Positions 54,981 to 63,681 of a DNA stretch of 64,000 nucleotides are shown one piece after another. Under the pieces are notes generated by a model. The model searched no databases, was not told where the DNA came from, and saw only the letters and a list, made by a program, of their open reading frames with translations. The stretch is from Pontibacter sp. Tf4 (GTDB lineage Bacteria; Bacteroidota; Bacteroidia; Cytophagales; Hymenobacteraceae). Within the stretch, counting starts at the first letter, position 1. Each line of letters starts with the position of its first letter. Position numbers and translations under genes: made by a program. The DNA lies in NCBI RefSeq assembly GCF_014212495.1, contig NZ_JACKZC010000008.1, forward strand, positions 124,001 through 188,000, in the 5' to 3' direction.

Positions 54981-57470
54981 TTACTCTACTTCCACTTTCC
55001 GGTCTTCCGTCACAGTCAGGTTGAGCGGGTTCTTTACTTTCTCTTTCAGCAGGGCAATCTTCACTACTTCTTCCACGCGGTCTACATAATGGATGGTCAG
55101 TCCTTTGATATAGTTCTCCGGAATCTCGTTAATATCCTTGCGGTTCTTCTGGCAAAGGATCACATCGGTAATGCCGGCACGTTTGGCAGCCAGTATCTTC
55201 TCTTTTATGCCACCTACCGGCAACACCTTGCCACGCAGGGTTATCTCGCCGGTCATCGCTAACTTAGAGCGTACCTTGCGCTGCGTGTAAACCGAGGCAA
55301 TGGACGTGAAAATAGCGATACCTGCCGAAGGACCATCTTTTGGAACAGCCCCTTCCGGGAAGTGAATGTGCAGGTCGTACTGCTCAAATATTCTATAGTC
55401 TATATCCAGCAGGTGCGCATGCGCTTTTAAATGCGACAGTGCCGTAACAGCCGACTCCTTCATCACATCGCCCAACTGGCCGGACAAGGTAAGCTTGCCT
55501 TTTCCTTTGCTAAGGATAGATTCCACGAACAGAATATCTCCACCCACCGAGGTCCAGGCTAGGCCTGTTACAACACCGGCTGTACTGAAATCCTGGTAAA
55601 TCTCTTTATCAAAGATCTCGGCACCCATGATCTTCACCACATCTTCTGGTTTTATAGTTGTCGGGTACTCTTCTTCCATCGCTTTCAGCTTGGCAATGTG
55701 GCGCACCAGTTGGCCGATCTTACGCTCCAGGCTACGCACTCCCGATTCGCGGGTATAGTCTTCGATCACTTTCTGCAGGGCAGGCTTGGTGATCTTTACA
55801 TCGCTTTCTGTCAGGCCGTGTTCTTTTATCTGCTTTGGTACCAGGTGGCGTTTGGCTATTTCCAGCTTTTCCTCCATCGTGTAACCAGTCAGCTCAATAA
55901 TCTCCATACGGTCGCGCAGGGCAGGTTGTATGGTGTCCAACGAGTTGGCCGTAGCAATGAACAGTACTTTCGACAGGTCGTACTCCACATCCAGGTAATT
56001 ATCCATAAACGTGTGGTTCTGCTCCGGGTCCAGCACCTCCAGCAACGCCGAAGACGGGTCGCCACGGAAATCAGAAGCCAGCTTGTCGATCTCGTCCAGG
56101 ATGATAACCGGGTTACCCGAGGCTACTTTTTTAATCTGGCTGATGATCTTGCCTGGCATTGCACCCACATAGGTTCTGCGGTGCCCACGAATTTCTGCTT
56201 CGTCGCGCACCCCACCCAGTGACATTCTGACATATTTACGACCTAAGGCAGTAGCGATAGAACGACCAAGCGACGTTTTACCAACACCCGGAGGACCGTA
56301 AAGGCAAAGGATCGGCGCCTTCATGTCGTTTTTCAGCTTTAGTACGGCCAGGTATTCCAGAATGCGTTCCTTTACTTTCTCCAGGCCATAGTGGTCGGTA
56401 TCCAGTATCTTTTTGGTGCGCTTCAGGTTAAAATTATCCTTGGTGTACTCTTCCCACGGCAGGTCCAGCAGGAACTCGATATAGTTTACAGCCACAGGAT
56501 ATTCAGCGGCCTGCGGGTTAAGGCGGGCCAGCTTATCAATCTCTTTCTTGAAATGCTTTGCAACGGCTTCCGGCCATTTTTTCTTAACAGCTCGATCCCG
56601 GAAGTTCTCAATTTCCTTATCCGGGCCTTCCTGCCCCAGTTCATCCTGCAGTACTTTTATCTGCTGGCGCAGGAAATAGTCGCGCTGCTGCTGGTCAATG
56701 TCCGTGTGAACTTTGGTATGGATCTCCTGCTTCAGTTCCAGCAGCTGAATCTCGCGCAACATCAGCTGTAGCAGCTGTGTACCGCGCTCGGCGCCATCGT
56801 TCACCTCCAGTAGCTGCTGCTTCTGAGCCACTTCCACGTTCAGGTTGCTGCTCAGGAAATGTGTCAGGAAACTTGGGCTGTCGATATTATCCAGCGCTAC
56901 CTGCGCCTCCTGCGGTATCTCCGGGTTCAGTTTCAGGATCTTAGCCGCCGCATCTTTCAGCGATTGTACCAGCGCCTTTACTTCCTTGTTCTTCTTGTTC
57001 AGGTTGGTTTCCTTACAGTAGCTGACACGGGCTGTCAGGTAAGGATCTTCCTGGGTGATCTCTTCGATCTGGAAACGGCTGTGGCCCTGTATGATGATCG
57101 TTGTGTTACCGTCCGGCAGTACCAGCATCTTTAAAATGCGGGCAACCGTACCTACACTAAAGAGGTCTTCCGGGTTCGGATCGTCGGCGTTGGTATTCTT
57201 CTGGGCTACTACCCCTATCGTTTTATCACCTTTATAAGCTTTGCGCACCAGGCGCACCGATTTTTTACGGCTAACGGTAATAGGCAGCACCACCCCCGGG
57301 AACAGCACTGTATTGCGCACGGCAAGTATAGGCAGCTCGGCAGGCAGGTCTGCGGTAGGTATTTCCTCTTCAGGGTCCGTGGTAATGATCGAAACTACAT
57401 CGTCGCTGTCGTGGTCTGAAGCGGAACTTAGTAAAAGGTTATGCAGAAAGTTATTCAAGGTATACTTCAT
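54981..57470 (-). CDS. lon: ATP-dependent Lon protease
   Basis: The 829-aa AAA+ serine protease degrades misfolded and regulatory proteins. An N-terminal LON substrate-binding domain (about residues 40-235) precedes the AAA+ module with Walker [10 protein letters not shown] near residue 390 and VILDEIDKL. The protease domain has the catalytic Ser in PKDGPSAG near residue 715 and the catalytic Lys in [14 protein letters not shown] near residue 758. The length is normal with a short N-terminal extension. It has an upstream element at 57482-57500 shared with dnaK, and divergent from it lies the PorE-like gene. A 12-bp inverted repeat lies in the intergenic region (57527-57538/57618-57629). Confidence 0.97.
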   Translation of the reverse strand: MKYTLNNFLHNLLLSSASDHDSDDVVSIITTDPEEEIPTADLPAELPILAVRNTVLFPGVVLPITVSRKKSVRLVRKAYKGDKTIGVVAQKNTNADDPNPEDLFSVGTVARILKMLVLPDGNTTIIIQGHSRFQIEEITQEDPYLTARVSYCKETNLNKKNKEVKALVQSLKDAAAKILKLNPEIPQEAQVALDNIDSPSFLTHFLSSNLNVEVAQKQQLLEVNDGAERGTQLLQLMLREIQLLELKQEIHTKVHTDIDQQQRDYFLRQQIKVLQDELGQEGPDKEIENFRDRAVKKKWPEAVAKHFKKEIDKLARLNPQAAEYPVAVNYIEFLLDLPWEEYTKDNFNLKRTKKILDTDHYGLEKVKERILEYLAVLKLKNDMKAPILCLYGPPGVGKTSLGRSIATALGRKYVRMSLGGVRDEAEIRGHRRTYVGAMPGKIISQIKKVASGNPVIILDEIDKLASDFRGDPSSALLEVLDPEQNHTFMDNYLDVEYDLSKVLFIATANSLDTIQPALRDRMEIIELTGYTMEEKLEIAKRHLVPKQIKEHGLTESDVKITKPALQKVIEDYTRESGVRSLERKIGQLVRHIAKLKAMEEEYPTTIKPEDVVKIMGAEIFDKEIYQDFSTAGVVTGLAWTSVGGDILFVESILSKGKGKLTLSGQLGDVMKESAVTALSHLKAHAHLLDIDYRIFEQYDLHIHFPEGAVPKDGPSAGIAIFTSIASVYTQRKVRSKLAMTGEITLRGKVLPVGGIKEKILAAKRAGITDVILCQKNRKDINEIPENYIKGLTIHYVDRVEEVVKIALLKEKVKNPLNLTVTEDRKVEVE

Positions 57471-57481
57471 AGTTTGGTAAA

Positions 57482-57500
57482 TGCCATAATGACATAAAAA
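57482..57500 (-). promoter_or_regulatory. Putative stress-gene element upstream of lon
   Basis: On the plus strand TGCCATAATGACATAAAAA starts 12 nt beyond the lon start codon. It matches 17 of 19 positions of 201-219 upstream of dnaK, with two TGNCA half-sites 8 nt apart. Confidence 0.5.
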
Positions 57501-57526
57501 GTCCGCAAACGCGGCTTTCCGGGAGT

Positions 57527-57629
57527 TGTCGTACTATAGTCAAGACTTGTGCCAACTATAGCCTGCTGCCGGTTTTGCAGCCCTGACCAAATGAGCACTT
57601 AGCCAAAAATTAAATGTTATAGTACGACA
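57527..57629. promoter_or_regulatory. 12-bp inverted repeat in the divergent lon intergenic region
   Basis: TGTCGTACTATA at 57527-57538 and its exact complement TATAGTACGACA at 57618-57629 are separated by 79 nt. They lie between lon and the PorE-like gene and could be paired operator half-sites for looping. The octamer core ACTATA is part of each arm. Confidence 0.4.
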
Positions 57630-57658
57630 CTTGTTACAAAAATATAACACAAAATTAA

Positions 57659-57666
57659 TATCTTTG
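57659..57666 (+). promoter_or_regulatory. Candidate -7 box (TATCTTTG) of the PorE-like gene
   Basis: TATCTTTG matches TAnnTTTG exactly, 27 nt before the ATG. A TTG is found at 57631 but with a spacer of 25 nt, longer than usual. Confidence 0.45.
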
Positions 57667-57692
57667 GCTGACAGGTAAAAACAAGATGGCAA

Positions 57693-59672
57693 ATGAATAG
57701 ACTGTACCTGCTCGGGGTGTTGCTATTGTTGCTACCAGCCTTCAGTAAGGCTCAGGAATACAAGCAGATACCCATTGAGACGGAAACCGGCATCAAGGTG
57801 CACCGCAAAGCTCCCAAGCAGGAGGTACAACTCTTATTTCCTAACCTGAACAAAATTCCCTATTACCACGACCAGAAAAAACTGGATGCGATCCAGAAAT
57901 TAGAGAAAAAGCGCCGCTACGAGGAAGCCCTTCCGCTGCTGGAGGCCTACGTGAATAATTTCGGTATCGAGAACTTTTACAAAGATACGCCGCTGATCTG
58001 GCGGCTGGGTCAGTTGCTCGAAAAACAAGGCCAGTCTGAAAAAGCCAAGTCACTTTACCGCATGGTGCTCAAACACCACCGCTCGGATGTGCGCCGTGTG
58101 TACTCTTACTACGACTCGCTGGAACAGAACAGCAAAGACTACTACGTGCCGCTCAACTATTATTACGAGATGGTGGAGTACCGTAAATCTGTGGCCACGT
58201 TTAAGCCACCCAAAGGCGTATACCTGAACATGGGCAATGCCATCAACTCGCCTTACGAGGACTATGGCCCAACTATAAATGCCGACGATGAAGTGCTGAT
58301 ATACACCTCGCAGCGCAACACCCAGGGGTTGAACGGCCGCGCCAACGAGGACCTTTTTTACACGCAACAGGTAAATGGCTACTGGGAAGAAGGAAAATCA
58401 TTTGGCAAGCCCATCAACAGCATTTACAACGAAGGCTCTGCCTGCCTGAGCCGCGACGGTAACACCCTGTACTTTGCCCGCTGCGAGGCCCCGGACGGCT
58501 ACGGCAACTGCGACCTGTATGTAGCCACCAAACAGGCCGACGGCACCTGGGGCAATATCCAGAACCTGGGCAAACAGGTAAACTCCACTTCCTGGGACTC
58601 GCAGCCAACCCTGACTGCCAACGAGGACACCATCTACTTTGCGTCTGACAGGCTCGGCGGATTTGGCTTATCGGATATCTACTACACATATAAGAACAAA
58701 AAAGGCGAATGGTCACCTGCCGAAAATGCCGGCCCTGTAATTAATACCCGCGAAAGTGAGGTAAGCCCGTTCTTCCACCCGCTTTACCAGGTATTATATT
58801 TCAGCTCACGGGGTCAGCTTTACAACTTCGGCGATTTCGACATCTATAAAACCTACCGTGTAGGAGGCCAGTGGCAGGAGCCCCGCAACATTGGCCCGCT
58901 CGTGAACGGGCGCGGCAGCGAGTATTATTTTACTATCGACTCCCAGTCCAAGAACCTGTATTATGCCCGCTCCGAAGCACAGGACATCCACAACCTGGAC
59001 CTGTTTTCGTTTCCGCTGCCCATGGAAGCCCACCCGCTGGCTGTAACCAAAATTGAAGGAACACTCCTTGATTCTGTTACCCAAAAGCCTCTTTCAGGTA
59101 TGATCTCCGTTATCGACCTGGAAAATGGTATCGAGATATCCTCTAAATACATTCGCCCGGATGGCAGCTTTGAGTTTGACCTGATCGACCACACCCGCTA
59201 CATGCTGCTGATCCAGAGCCCCGATTTCTTTACCATTGAGCGGGAAATCGCGCTGGAACAGGACACGGCTTTCCAGATCATGACCACCCTGATCGACTAT
59301 AGTGTACCGATGGTTTTCAGTAACATTGAGTTTGACCAGAACCAGTCGGATATTAAGGAAGAAATGAAGCCTATCCTGGACGAAGTGGCCATTTTCCTGG
59401 TGGACCACCCGACTTACCGTTTAGAGATATCGGGCCACACTGATAGTGCCGGCGACCCTGAATTTAACCTATCGCTCTCGCAGGACCGGGCAAACGCCAT
59501 CCGGAAATACATTGAAGACAAGGTTAACTTAACGGACGGGCGCATAGATGCGTATGGATTTGGCAGTACCAAGCCGCTGCGTGAAGAAAAGACACAGGAG
59601 GACCGCAGAATAAACCGCCGCGTGGAGTTCAGGCTGATAAAACCTGAAAAAGCGGAACGTGGCGGCAAGTAA
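57693..59672 (+). CDS. OmpA family protein with TPR, PD40 and CRD-like domains (PorE-like)
   Basis: The 659-aa exported protein has a signal peptide ending in FSKAQ (about residue 20). In order it has TPR-like helices (about 60-135), PD40/beta-propeller strands (about 190-430, with repeats like DEVLIYTSQRN, DTIYFASDRLGGFGLSDIYYT and YFSSRGQLYNFGDFDIYKT), a carboxypeptidase regulatory-like domain (about 452-540) and an OmpA peptidoglycan-binding domain (about 545-655, FDQNQSDIKEEMKPILDEVA and ISGHTDSAGDPEFNLSLSQDRA). This order equals that of PorE of the type IX secretion system, but PorE is a lipoprotein and this one has no lipobox, and paralogues of this design are frequent in the phylum. 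It anchors to peptidoglycan in the outer-membrane periplasmic face. Confidence 0.78.
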   Translation: MNRLYLLGVLLLLLPAFSKAQEYKQIPIETETGIKVHRKAPKQEVQLLFPNLNKIPYYHDQKKLDAIQKLEKKRRYEEALPLLEAYVNNFGIENFYKDTPLIWRLGQLLEKQGQSEKAKSLYRMVLKHHRSDVRRVYSYYDSLEQNSKDYYVPLNYYYEMVEYRKSVATFKPPKGVYLNMGNAINSPYEDYGPTINADDEVLIYTSQRNTQGLNGRANEDLFYTQQVNGYWEEGKSFGKPINSIYNEGSACLSRDGNTLYFARCEAPDGYGNCDLYVATKQADGTWGNIQNLGKQVNSTSWDSQPTLTANEDTIYFASDRLGGFGLSDIYYTYKNKKGEWSPAENAGPVINTRESEVSPFFHPLYQVLYFSSRGQLYNFGDFDIYKTYRVGGQWQEPRNIGPLVNGRGSEYYFTIDSQSKNLYYARSEAQDIHNLDLFSFPLPMEAHPLAVTKIEGTLLDSVTQKPLSGMISVIDLENGIEISSKYIRPDGSFEFDLIDHTRYMLLIQSPDFFTIEREIALEQDTAFQIMTTLIDYSVPMVFSNIEFDQNQSDIKEEMKPILDEVAIFLVDHPTYRLEISGHTDSAGDPEFNLSLSQDRANAIRKYIEDKVNLTDGRIDAYGFGSTKPLREEKTQEDRRINRRVEFRLIKPEKAERGGK

Positions 59673-59687
59673 ACCAATTCCTACATT

Positions 59688-60431
59688 ATGCCCTTTACGG
59701 CCGCACATCCTGCGCTTATAGTTCCATTGCTACGGCTGCATCGCCGGTGGCTCTCTGTTACGGGGCTTATAGTTGGCAGCATCGCCCCAGATTTTGCTTA
59801 CTTTCTTCCGGTTGACAGGCTGGGTAGTTTAAGTCACTCGCTGAAAGGGTTGCTGCTGTTTAACCTGCCCATGGCGTTTGTGCTGGCCATACTTTTTCAT
59901 ATGCTTATCCGCGACCAGGTGATGCAGCAACTCCCGGAGTATTTCCGGAAACGGGCATTAGCTGTACAACCTGTGCGTGTCGCTGATCTGTTGCTCAAAA
60001 ACGTACACATCTTCGCTATTTCAGCGCTTATCGGCTCTTTTACCCATTTATTCTGGGACAGCTTTACGCACTATAACGGCTACTTTGTCAGAAATTATCC
60101 GTTCCTGCAACAACCGGTTTCAGTGCTGGGGATTTTGAGTCTGCCGCTTTGCAGGGTGTTGCAGCATGCCAGTACGCTGGCCGGTTTTACTGTGCTGCTA
60201 TGGCATATCCATAGTTTGCCTGTTGCGCCTGTGAAGCGTCGGTTTTTGTTTGCCTGGCTACCTTACTGGGTGCTGGTGGGCTTTATAGCTGCGGTTTTCA
60301 TGCTCCTGAACCTACCCTCACACTTCCACTTGTCGGGGCTGGAGCGCTTGGTGGTGCCTTACCTGGCAGGTATCTTATTGGCTGTAACTGGCCTGGCTAC
60401 TATCCGGAAAGTACGGTTGCTGTTTGGCTGA
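59688..60431 (+). CDS. DUF4184 family membrane protein
   Basis: The 247-aa protein has about six hydrophobic helices. The start MPFTAAHPALIVPLLRL and the segment VGSIAPDFAYFLP are diagnostic of DUF4184, whose function is not established. The histidine and Asp residues in the first segment suggest a metal-binding or hydrolase-like site, as in related phospholipase C/DUF457-type membrane proteins (inference). It follows the PorE-like gene by 15 nt. Its TGA stop is part of TGAACTATAG, an octamer copy, and the convergent DUF6702 gene ends 1 nt later. Confidence 0.8.
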   Translation: MPFTAAHPALIVPLLRLHRRWLSVTGLIVGSIAPDFAYFLPVDRLGSLSHSLKGLLLFNLPMAFVLAILFHMLIRDQVMQQLPEYFRKRALAVQPVRVADLLLKNVHIFAISALIGSFTHLFWDSFTHYNGYFVRNYPFLQQPVSVLGILSLPLCRVLQHASTLAGFTVLLWHIHSLPVAPVKRRFLFAWLPYWVLVGFIAAVFMLLNLPSHFHLSGLERLVVPYLAGILLAVTGLATIRKVRLLFG

Positions 60432-60432
60432 A

Positions 60433-60942
60433 CTATAGGGTAAATTTTTTGCTGGTTTCGTCTTTCCGGAAAAGAGAGCTGTGCATTTTGCCTTTATAGT
60501 CCAGGTTCAGGATGTTCATCTGGTCATCAAAAAGCTCTGTAAGCACGGCGTTCCGGATGTAGAGTTGCGACAACGAGGCTGCCTGCACCGGCACTTCAAA
60601 ATAGATCCAGACCACATCGGCTTCGGCTTCCGATCCTACAAAATGCTGTTTCAGTGGTTTGCCCTGGCTCAGCTCAAACCTCATGGTAGTTGCCATGTAG
60701 GTAACCAACTGCTCTTTTACCTGCTCCGAAGTGGCACTATAGGTTACGTTTCTCTTACTCTGTTTTGAGAGGGCATTTTCCAGGTCATCGGTAAACACCT
60801 TTACGGCTACCTGCAGGCTTTGCGTGCGCGGGTTAAACTTTACATCCGTTATGCTGGCGTGGTAATCGTGGGCGGCAGCGGAAAGGCTGCACAAAAGGCA
60901 AAGGGTAACTATAAAAACAGATCTGAGATACATGGTTTGCAA
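60433..60942 (-). CDS. DUF6702 family secreted protein
   Basis: The 169-aa protein has a signal peptide (about residues 1-24, SLSAAAHDYH). The mature domain is a single compact beta-rich unit with HDYHASITDVKFNPRTQSLQVAVKVFTDDLENALSK, typical of DUF6702, a Bacteroidota protein of unknown function usually found near M1 peptidases; no such peptidase is here. It reads as a periplasmic protein. It is convergent with the DUF4184 gene. Confidence 0.75.
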   Translation of the reverse strand: MQTMYLRSVFIVTLCLLCSLSAAAHDYHASITDVKFNPRTQSLQVAVKVFTDDLENALSKQSKRNVTYSATSEQVKEQLVTYMATTMRFELSQGKPLKQHFVGSEAEADVVWIYFEVPVQAASLSQLYIRNAVLTELFDDQMNILNLDYKGKMHSSLFRKDETSKKFTL

Positions 60943-61074
60943 GAGGTAAAGTAAAACTATAAACTATAGTTTGAACCGGTACAGGTAATTTACTTAAAAT
61001 TTCAGAATACCAACTAAGAACCGGTTTATAGTTGCCATAGTTCAGTTTGGCTATAGTTGGATATCCTCAAACAA

Positions 61075-61105
61075 AAACGCTGTTGCAGGTCATGCAACAG
61101 CGTTT
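61075..61105 (-). terminator. Terminator of rseP
   Basis: AAACGCTGTTGCA (61075-61087) pairs perfectly with TGCAACAGCGTTT (61093-61105), with a 5-nt loop. On the minus strand it is followed by TTGTTTG. It lies 24 nt after the rseP stop. Confidence 0.8.
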
Positions 61106-61128
61106 GCTATCGTTTACTCATCTTTTGG

Positions 61129-62442
61129 TTAGAAGATAAGTTTGAACACATCGTTAAAGATCGCGAAGGCCATTAAACCTAACAGCAGCACCATGCCTAC
61201 TTTCTGGGCATTCTCCAGGAAGTTATCAGAAGGTTTGCGACCGCTGATCATCTCATAGGTCAGGAACATCACGTGGCCGCCATCCAGCGCCGGTATCGGC
61301 AGGAAGTTCATAAACGCCAGCACCATCGACAACATCGCCGTGATTGACCAGAATTTGTACCAGTTAAAGGTATCACCAAAGATCTGCGCTATCCCGATCG
61401 GGCCGCTCACTGATTTGGAGGCCGAAACCTCGCCGCGGAAGATCTTGCCAAAGCCTTTCAGGTTAGCTGTAATGACGCCAAACGCCTGTTCCGTACCAGC
61501 CGGTATCGCTTCCCCGATGCTGTATTCTCTGGTAGCATAGTTCAGCAATGGCTTCTGCATGAAACCAATGGTACCATCCGGCTCTACTTTTGCCTTTAGG
61601 TCAATCACCTTTTCGCCGCGCTCTACCTGCAGGGTCACGTCTTTGCCGGCATATTTTACCAGCAGCTGCTTAAATTCATCAAAAAAGCGGGCTTCTTCGC
61701 CGTTTACGGTCAGGATGTAGTCGCCGGGTTGCAGGCCTGCTTCGGCGGCGTTGCTGCCTGCCATTACCTGGTCAACCACAAACGGCTGGCGTGGCTGCAC
61801 AAACAGCATACGCTCTTCCTTATCGGCCAGCTTGTCCATCAAGTCTACGGGCACCGGTATGTTCACTTTCTCGCCATCGCGCTCCACGGTATAAAAAGCG
61901 TTTTGGTTCAGCAGGGCATCCATCGAGTAAACATCCTCAAATTTCTCCAGCGGCTTGCCATTTACAGCTACTACCTTGTCACCGGTCTTAAAACCGATCT
62001 CTTTGCCTATCTCGTTCGGTACAACACCGTATTTTACTTCTTCTGCCGGCAGGTAATTTTCGCCGTAACTATAGGTAAGGCAGATATAGATAACAATACC
62101 TGTGATCACGTTCACAATAATACCGCCCATCATCACGATCAGGCGCTGCCAGGCCGGCTTGGCCCGGAACTCCCATGGTTTTGGCTCCTCTTTCAAAGCC
62201 TCTGTGTCCATCGATTCGTCTACCATGCCGGAAATTTTTACAAAGCCGCCCAGTGGGATAAGGCCCAGCATGTATTCTGTTTCACCGATCTTTTTACCGA
62301 AAACCTTTGGCGGGAAGCCGATAGCGTATTTTTCGACGCGCATGCCAAACCACTTTGCCGTGAGCATGTGCCCAAGCTCGTGCAGACCAACCAAAATTGT
62401 AAGGCCCAGAATTAACTGGGCAACCATGATTACTATATCCAT
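61129..62442 (-). CDS. rseP: RIP metalloprotease RseP (site-2 protease)
   Basis: The 437-aa intramembrane zinc protease cleaves anti-sigma factors or signal peptides within the membrane. The zinc motif HELGH is at residues 21-25, and the third ligand Asp is in NFLPIPALDGGHVMF near residue 385. Two PDZ domains lie between (about 125-200 and 215-300, for example VMAGSNAAEAGLQPGDYILTVNG). It has four hydrophobic helices. It is followed directly upstream by dxr, a common Bacteroidota pairing (49-nt gap). The substrate in this organism is unknown. Confidence 0.95.
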   Translation of the reverse strand: MDIVIMVAQLILGLTILVGLHELGHMLTAKWFGMRVEKYAIGFPPKVFGKKIGETEYMLGLIPLGGFVKISGMVDESMDTEALKEEPKPWEFRAKPAWQRLIVMMGGIIVNVITGIVIYICLTYSYGENYLPAEEVKYGVVPNEIGKEIGFKTGDKVVAVNGKPLEKFEDVYSMDALLNQNAFYTVERDGEKVNIPVPVDLMDKLADKEERMLFVQPRQPFVVDQVMAGSNAAEAGLQPGDYILTVNGEEARFFDEFKQLLVKYAGKDVTLQVERGEKVIDLKAKVEPDGTIGFMQKPLLNYATREYSIGEAIPAGTEQAFGVITANLKGFGKIFRGEVSASKSVSGPIGIAQIFGDTFNWYKFWSITAMLSMVLAFMNFLPIPALDGGHVMFLTYEMISGRKPSDNFLENAQKVGMVLLLGLMAFAIFNDVFKLIF

Positions 62443-62491
62443 CTAAGAAAAAAAATATGCAAGTATTAACTGTATTGTGCCTTGTAAGCTG

Positions 62492-63652
62492 CTAAATCGT
62501 TTTATTTTTCACGAAATCGGCGGCCAGCAGGCGGGTCTCCCTGTCTGTATCAACATAGTCGGCGTAAGAAGGGTTTGCAATATACGCAACTTTTGCCATA
62601 CAGCTTTCTATCAGATCCGACATCTCCAGAAATCCAACCTCATCCTGCAGGAAGGCACCTACCGCAACTTCGTTGGCTGCATTCAGGATACAAGGCATGT
62701 TTCCGCCCTGCGCCATGGCATCAAAAGCGAGCTGCAGATTACGGAAAGTCTTCAGGTCGGGCTGTTCAAAGGTAAGCTGCGGGTAGTCCAGGAAATTGAA
62801 TCTCGGAAAATCAGACTTCAGGCGGTTGGGGTAACCCAATGCGTACTGAATTGGCAATTTCATATCCGGTAAACCAAGCTGTGCTTTTATGGAGCCATCC
62901 TCGAACTGAACCAGCGAGTGAATAATAGATTGCGGATGCACCACTACTTCGATCTGGTCGTTGCGCAGCCCGAAAAGCCATTTTGCCTCGATCACTTCCA
63001 GGCCTTTGTTCATCAGGCTGGCAGAATCTATCGTTATCTTAGCACCCATGTCCCAGTTCGGGTGTTTGAGTGCCTGCGCTTTGGTAACGAATTTTAAGTC
63101 GTCTATAGTTCGGCCACGGAACGGGCCACCTGAAGCTGTGAGGATGATCTTTTCGATCGGGTTATGAAACTCTCCTGCCAGGCACTGGAAAATAGCGCTG
63201 TGTTCGGAGTCTACGGGGTAAATGTTCACGCCTTTTTCGCGGGCCAGATCTGTGATCAGTTGTCCGGCTACTACCAGCGTTTCTTTGTTGGCCAGCGCAA
63301 TCTCTTTTCCGGCCTCTATGGCGCGTATAGTTGGTTGCAGCCCGGCATACCCGACCATCGCTGTGAGGACCATATCCACCGTTCCCATTTCCACTACCGC
63401 GTTCAGGGCGTTGGCACCGGCGTATACTTTTATGGCCTCGTGCTGCAGGGCGCTGCTTACTTTGTCGTACAGGTCTTCGCGGGCAATTACCACCACGTTG
63501 GGCTTAAACTGCAGGGCCTGTTCTATCAGTAGGTCGGCGTTATTGTAAGCGGTTATAACTTCCAGTTCAAAACTCTCCGGGTTAGCCGCAATCACGTCCA
63601 GCGCCTGCGTCCCGATAGAGCCTGTTGAACCAAGTATGGCGATTCTCTTCAT
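62492..63652 (-). CDS. dxr: 1-deoxy-D-xylulose 5-phosphate reductoisomerase
   Basis: The 386-aa NADPH-dependent enzyme makes 2-C-methyl-D-erythritol 4-phosphate, the second step of the MEP isoprenoid pathway. The Rossmann motif is GSTGSIGTQALDVI (residues 8-21), and the metal/substrate motifs are LANKETLVVAG near 123, PVDSEHSAIFQCL near 147, LTASGGPFRGR near 173, and HPNWDMGAKITIDSASLMNKGLEVIEAKWLF near 198. The length is normal. The region just upstream is four AATTACG repeats joined to the stop of the four-helix gene. It is transcribed with rseP. Confidence 0.97.
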   Translation of the reverse strand: MKRIAILGSTGSIGTQALDVIAANPESFELEVITAYNNADLLIEQALQFKPNVVVIAREDLYDKVSSALQHEAIKVYAGANALNAVVEMGTVDMVLTAMVGYAGLQPTIRAIEAGKEIALANKETLVVAGQLITDLAREKGVNIYPVDSEHSAIFQCLAGEFHNPIEKIILTASGGPFRGRTIDDLKFVTKAQALKHPNWDMGAKITIDSASLMNKGLEVIEAKWLFGLRNDQIEVVVHPQSIIHSLVQFEDGSIKAQLGLPDMKLPIQYALGYPNRLKSDFPRFNFLDYPQLTFEQPDLKTFRNLQLAFDAMAQGGNMPCILNAANEVAVGAFLQDEVGFLEMSDLIESCMAKVAYIANPSYADYVDTDRETRLLAADFVKNKTI

Positions 63653-63653
63653 T

Positions 63654-63681
63654 AATTACGAATTACGAATTACGAATTACG
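63654..63681. repeat. Tandem AATTACG repeat, four units
   Basis: AATTACG is repeated four times exactly (63654-63660, 63661-63667, 63668-63674, 63675-63681). It fills nearly the whole gap between the dxr start and the four-helix gene stop, which lies at 63677-63679 inside it. Confidence 0.92.

Noticed and set aside
63654..63681. CRISPR-like repeat
   Set aside because: The units are 7-nt and tandem without spacers; no cas gene is in the window.
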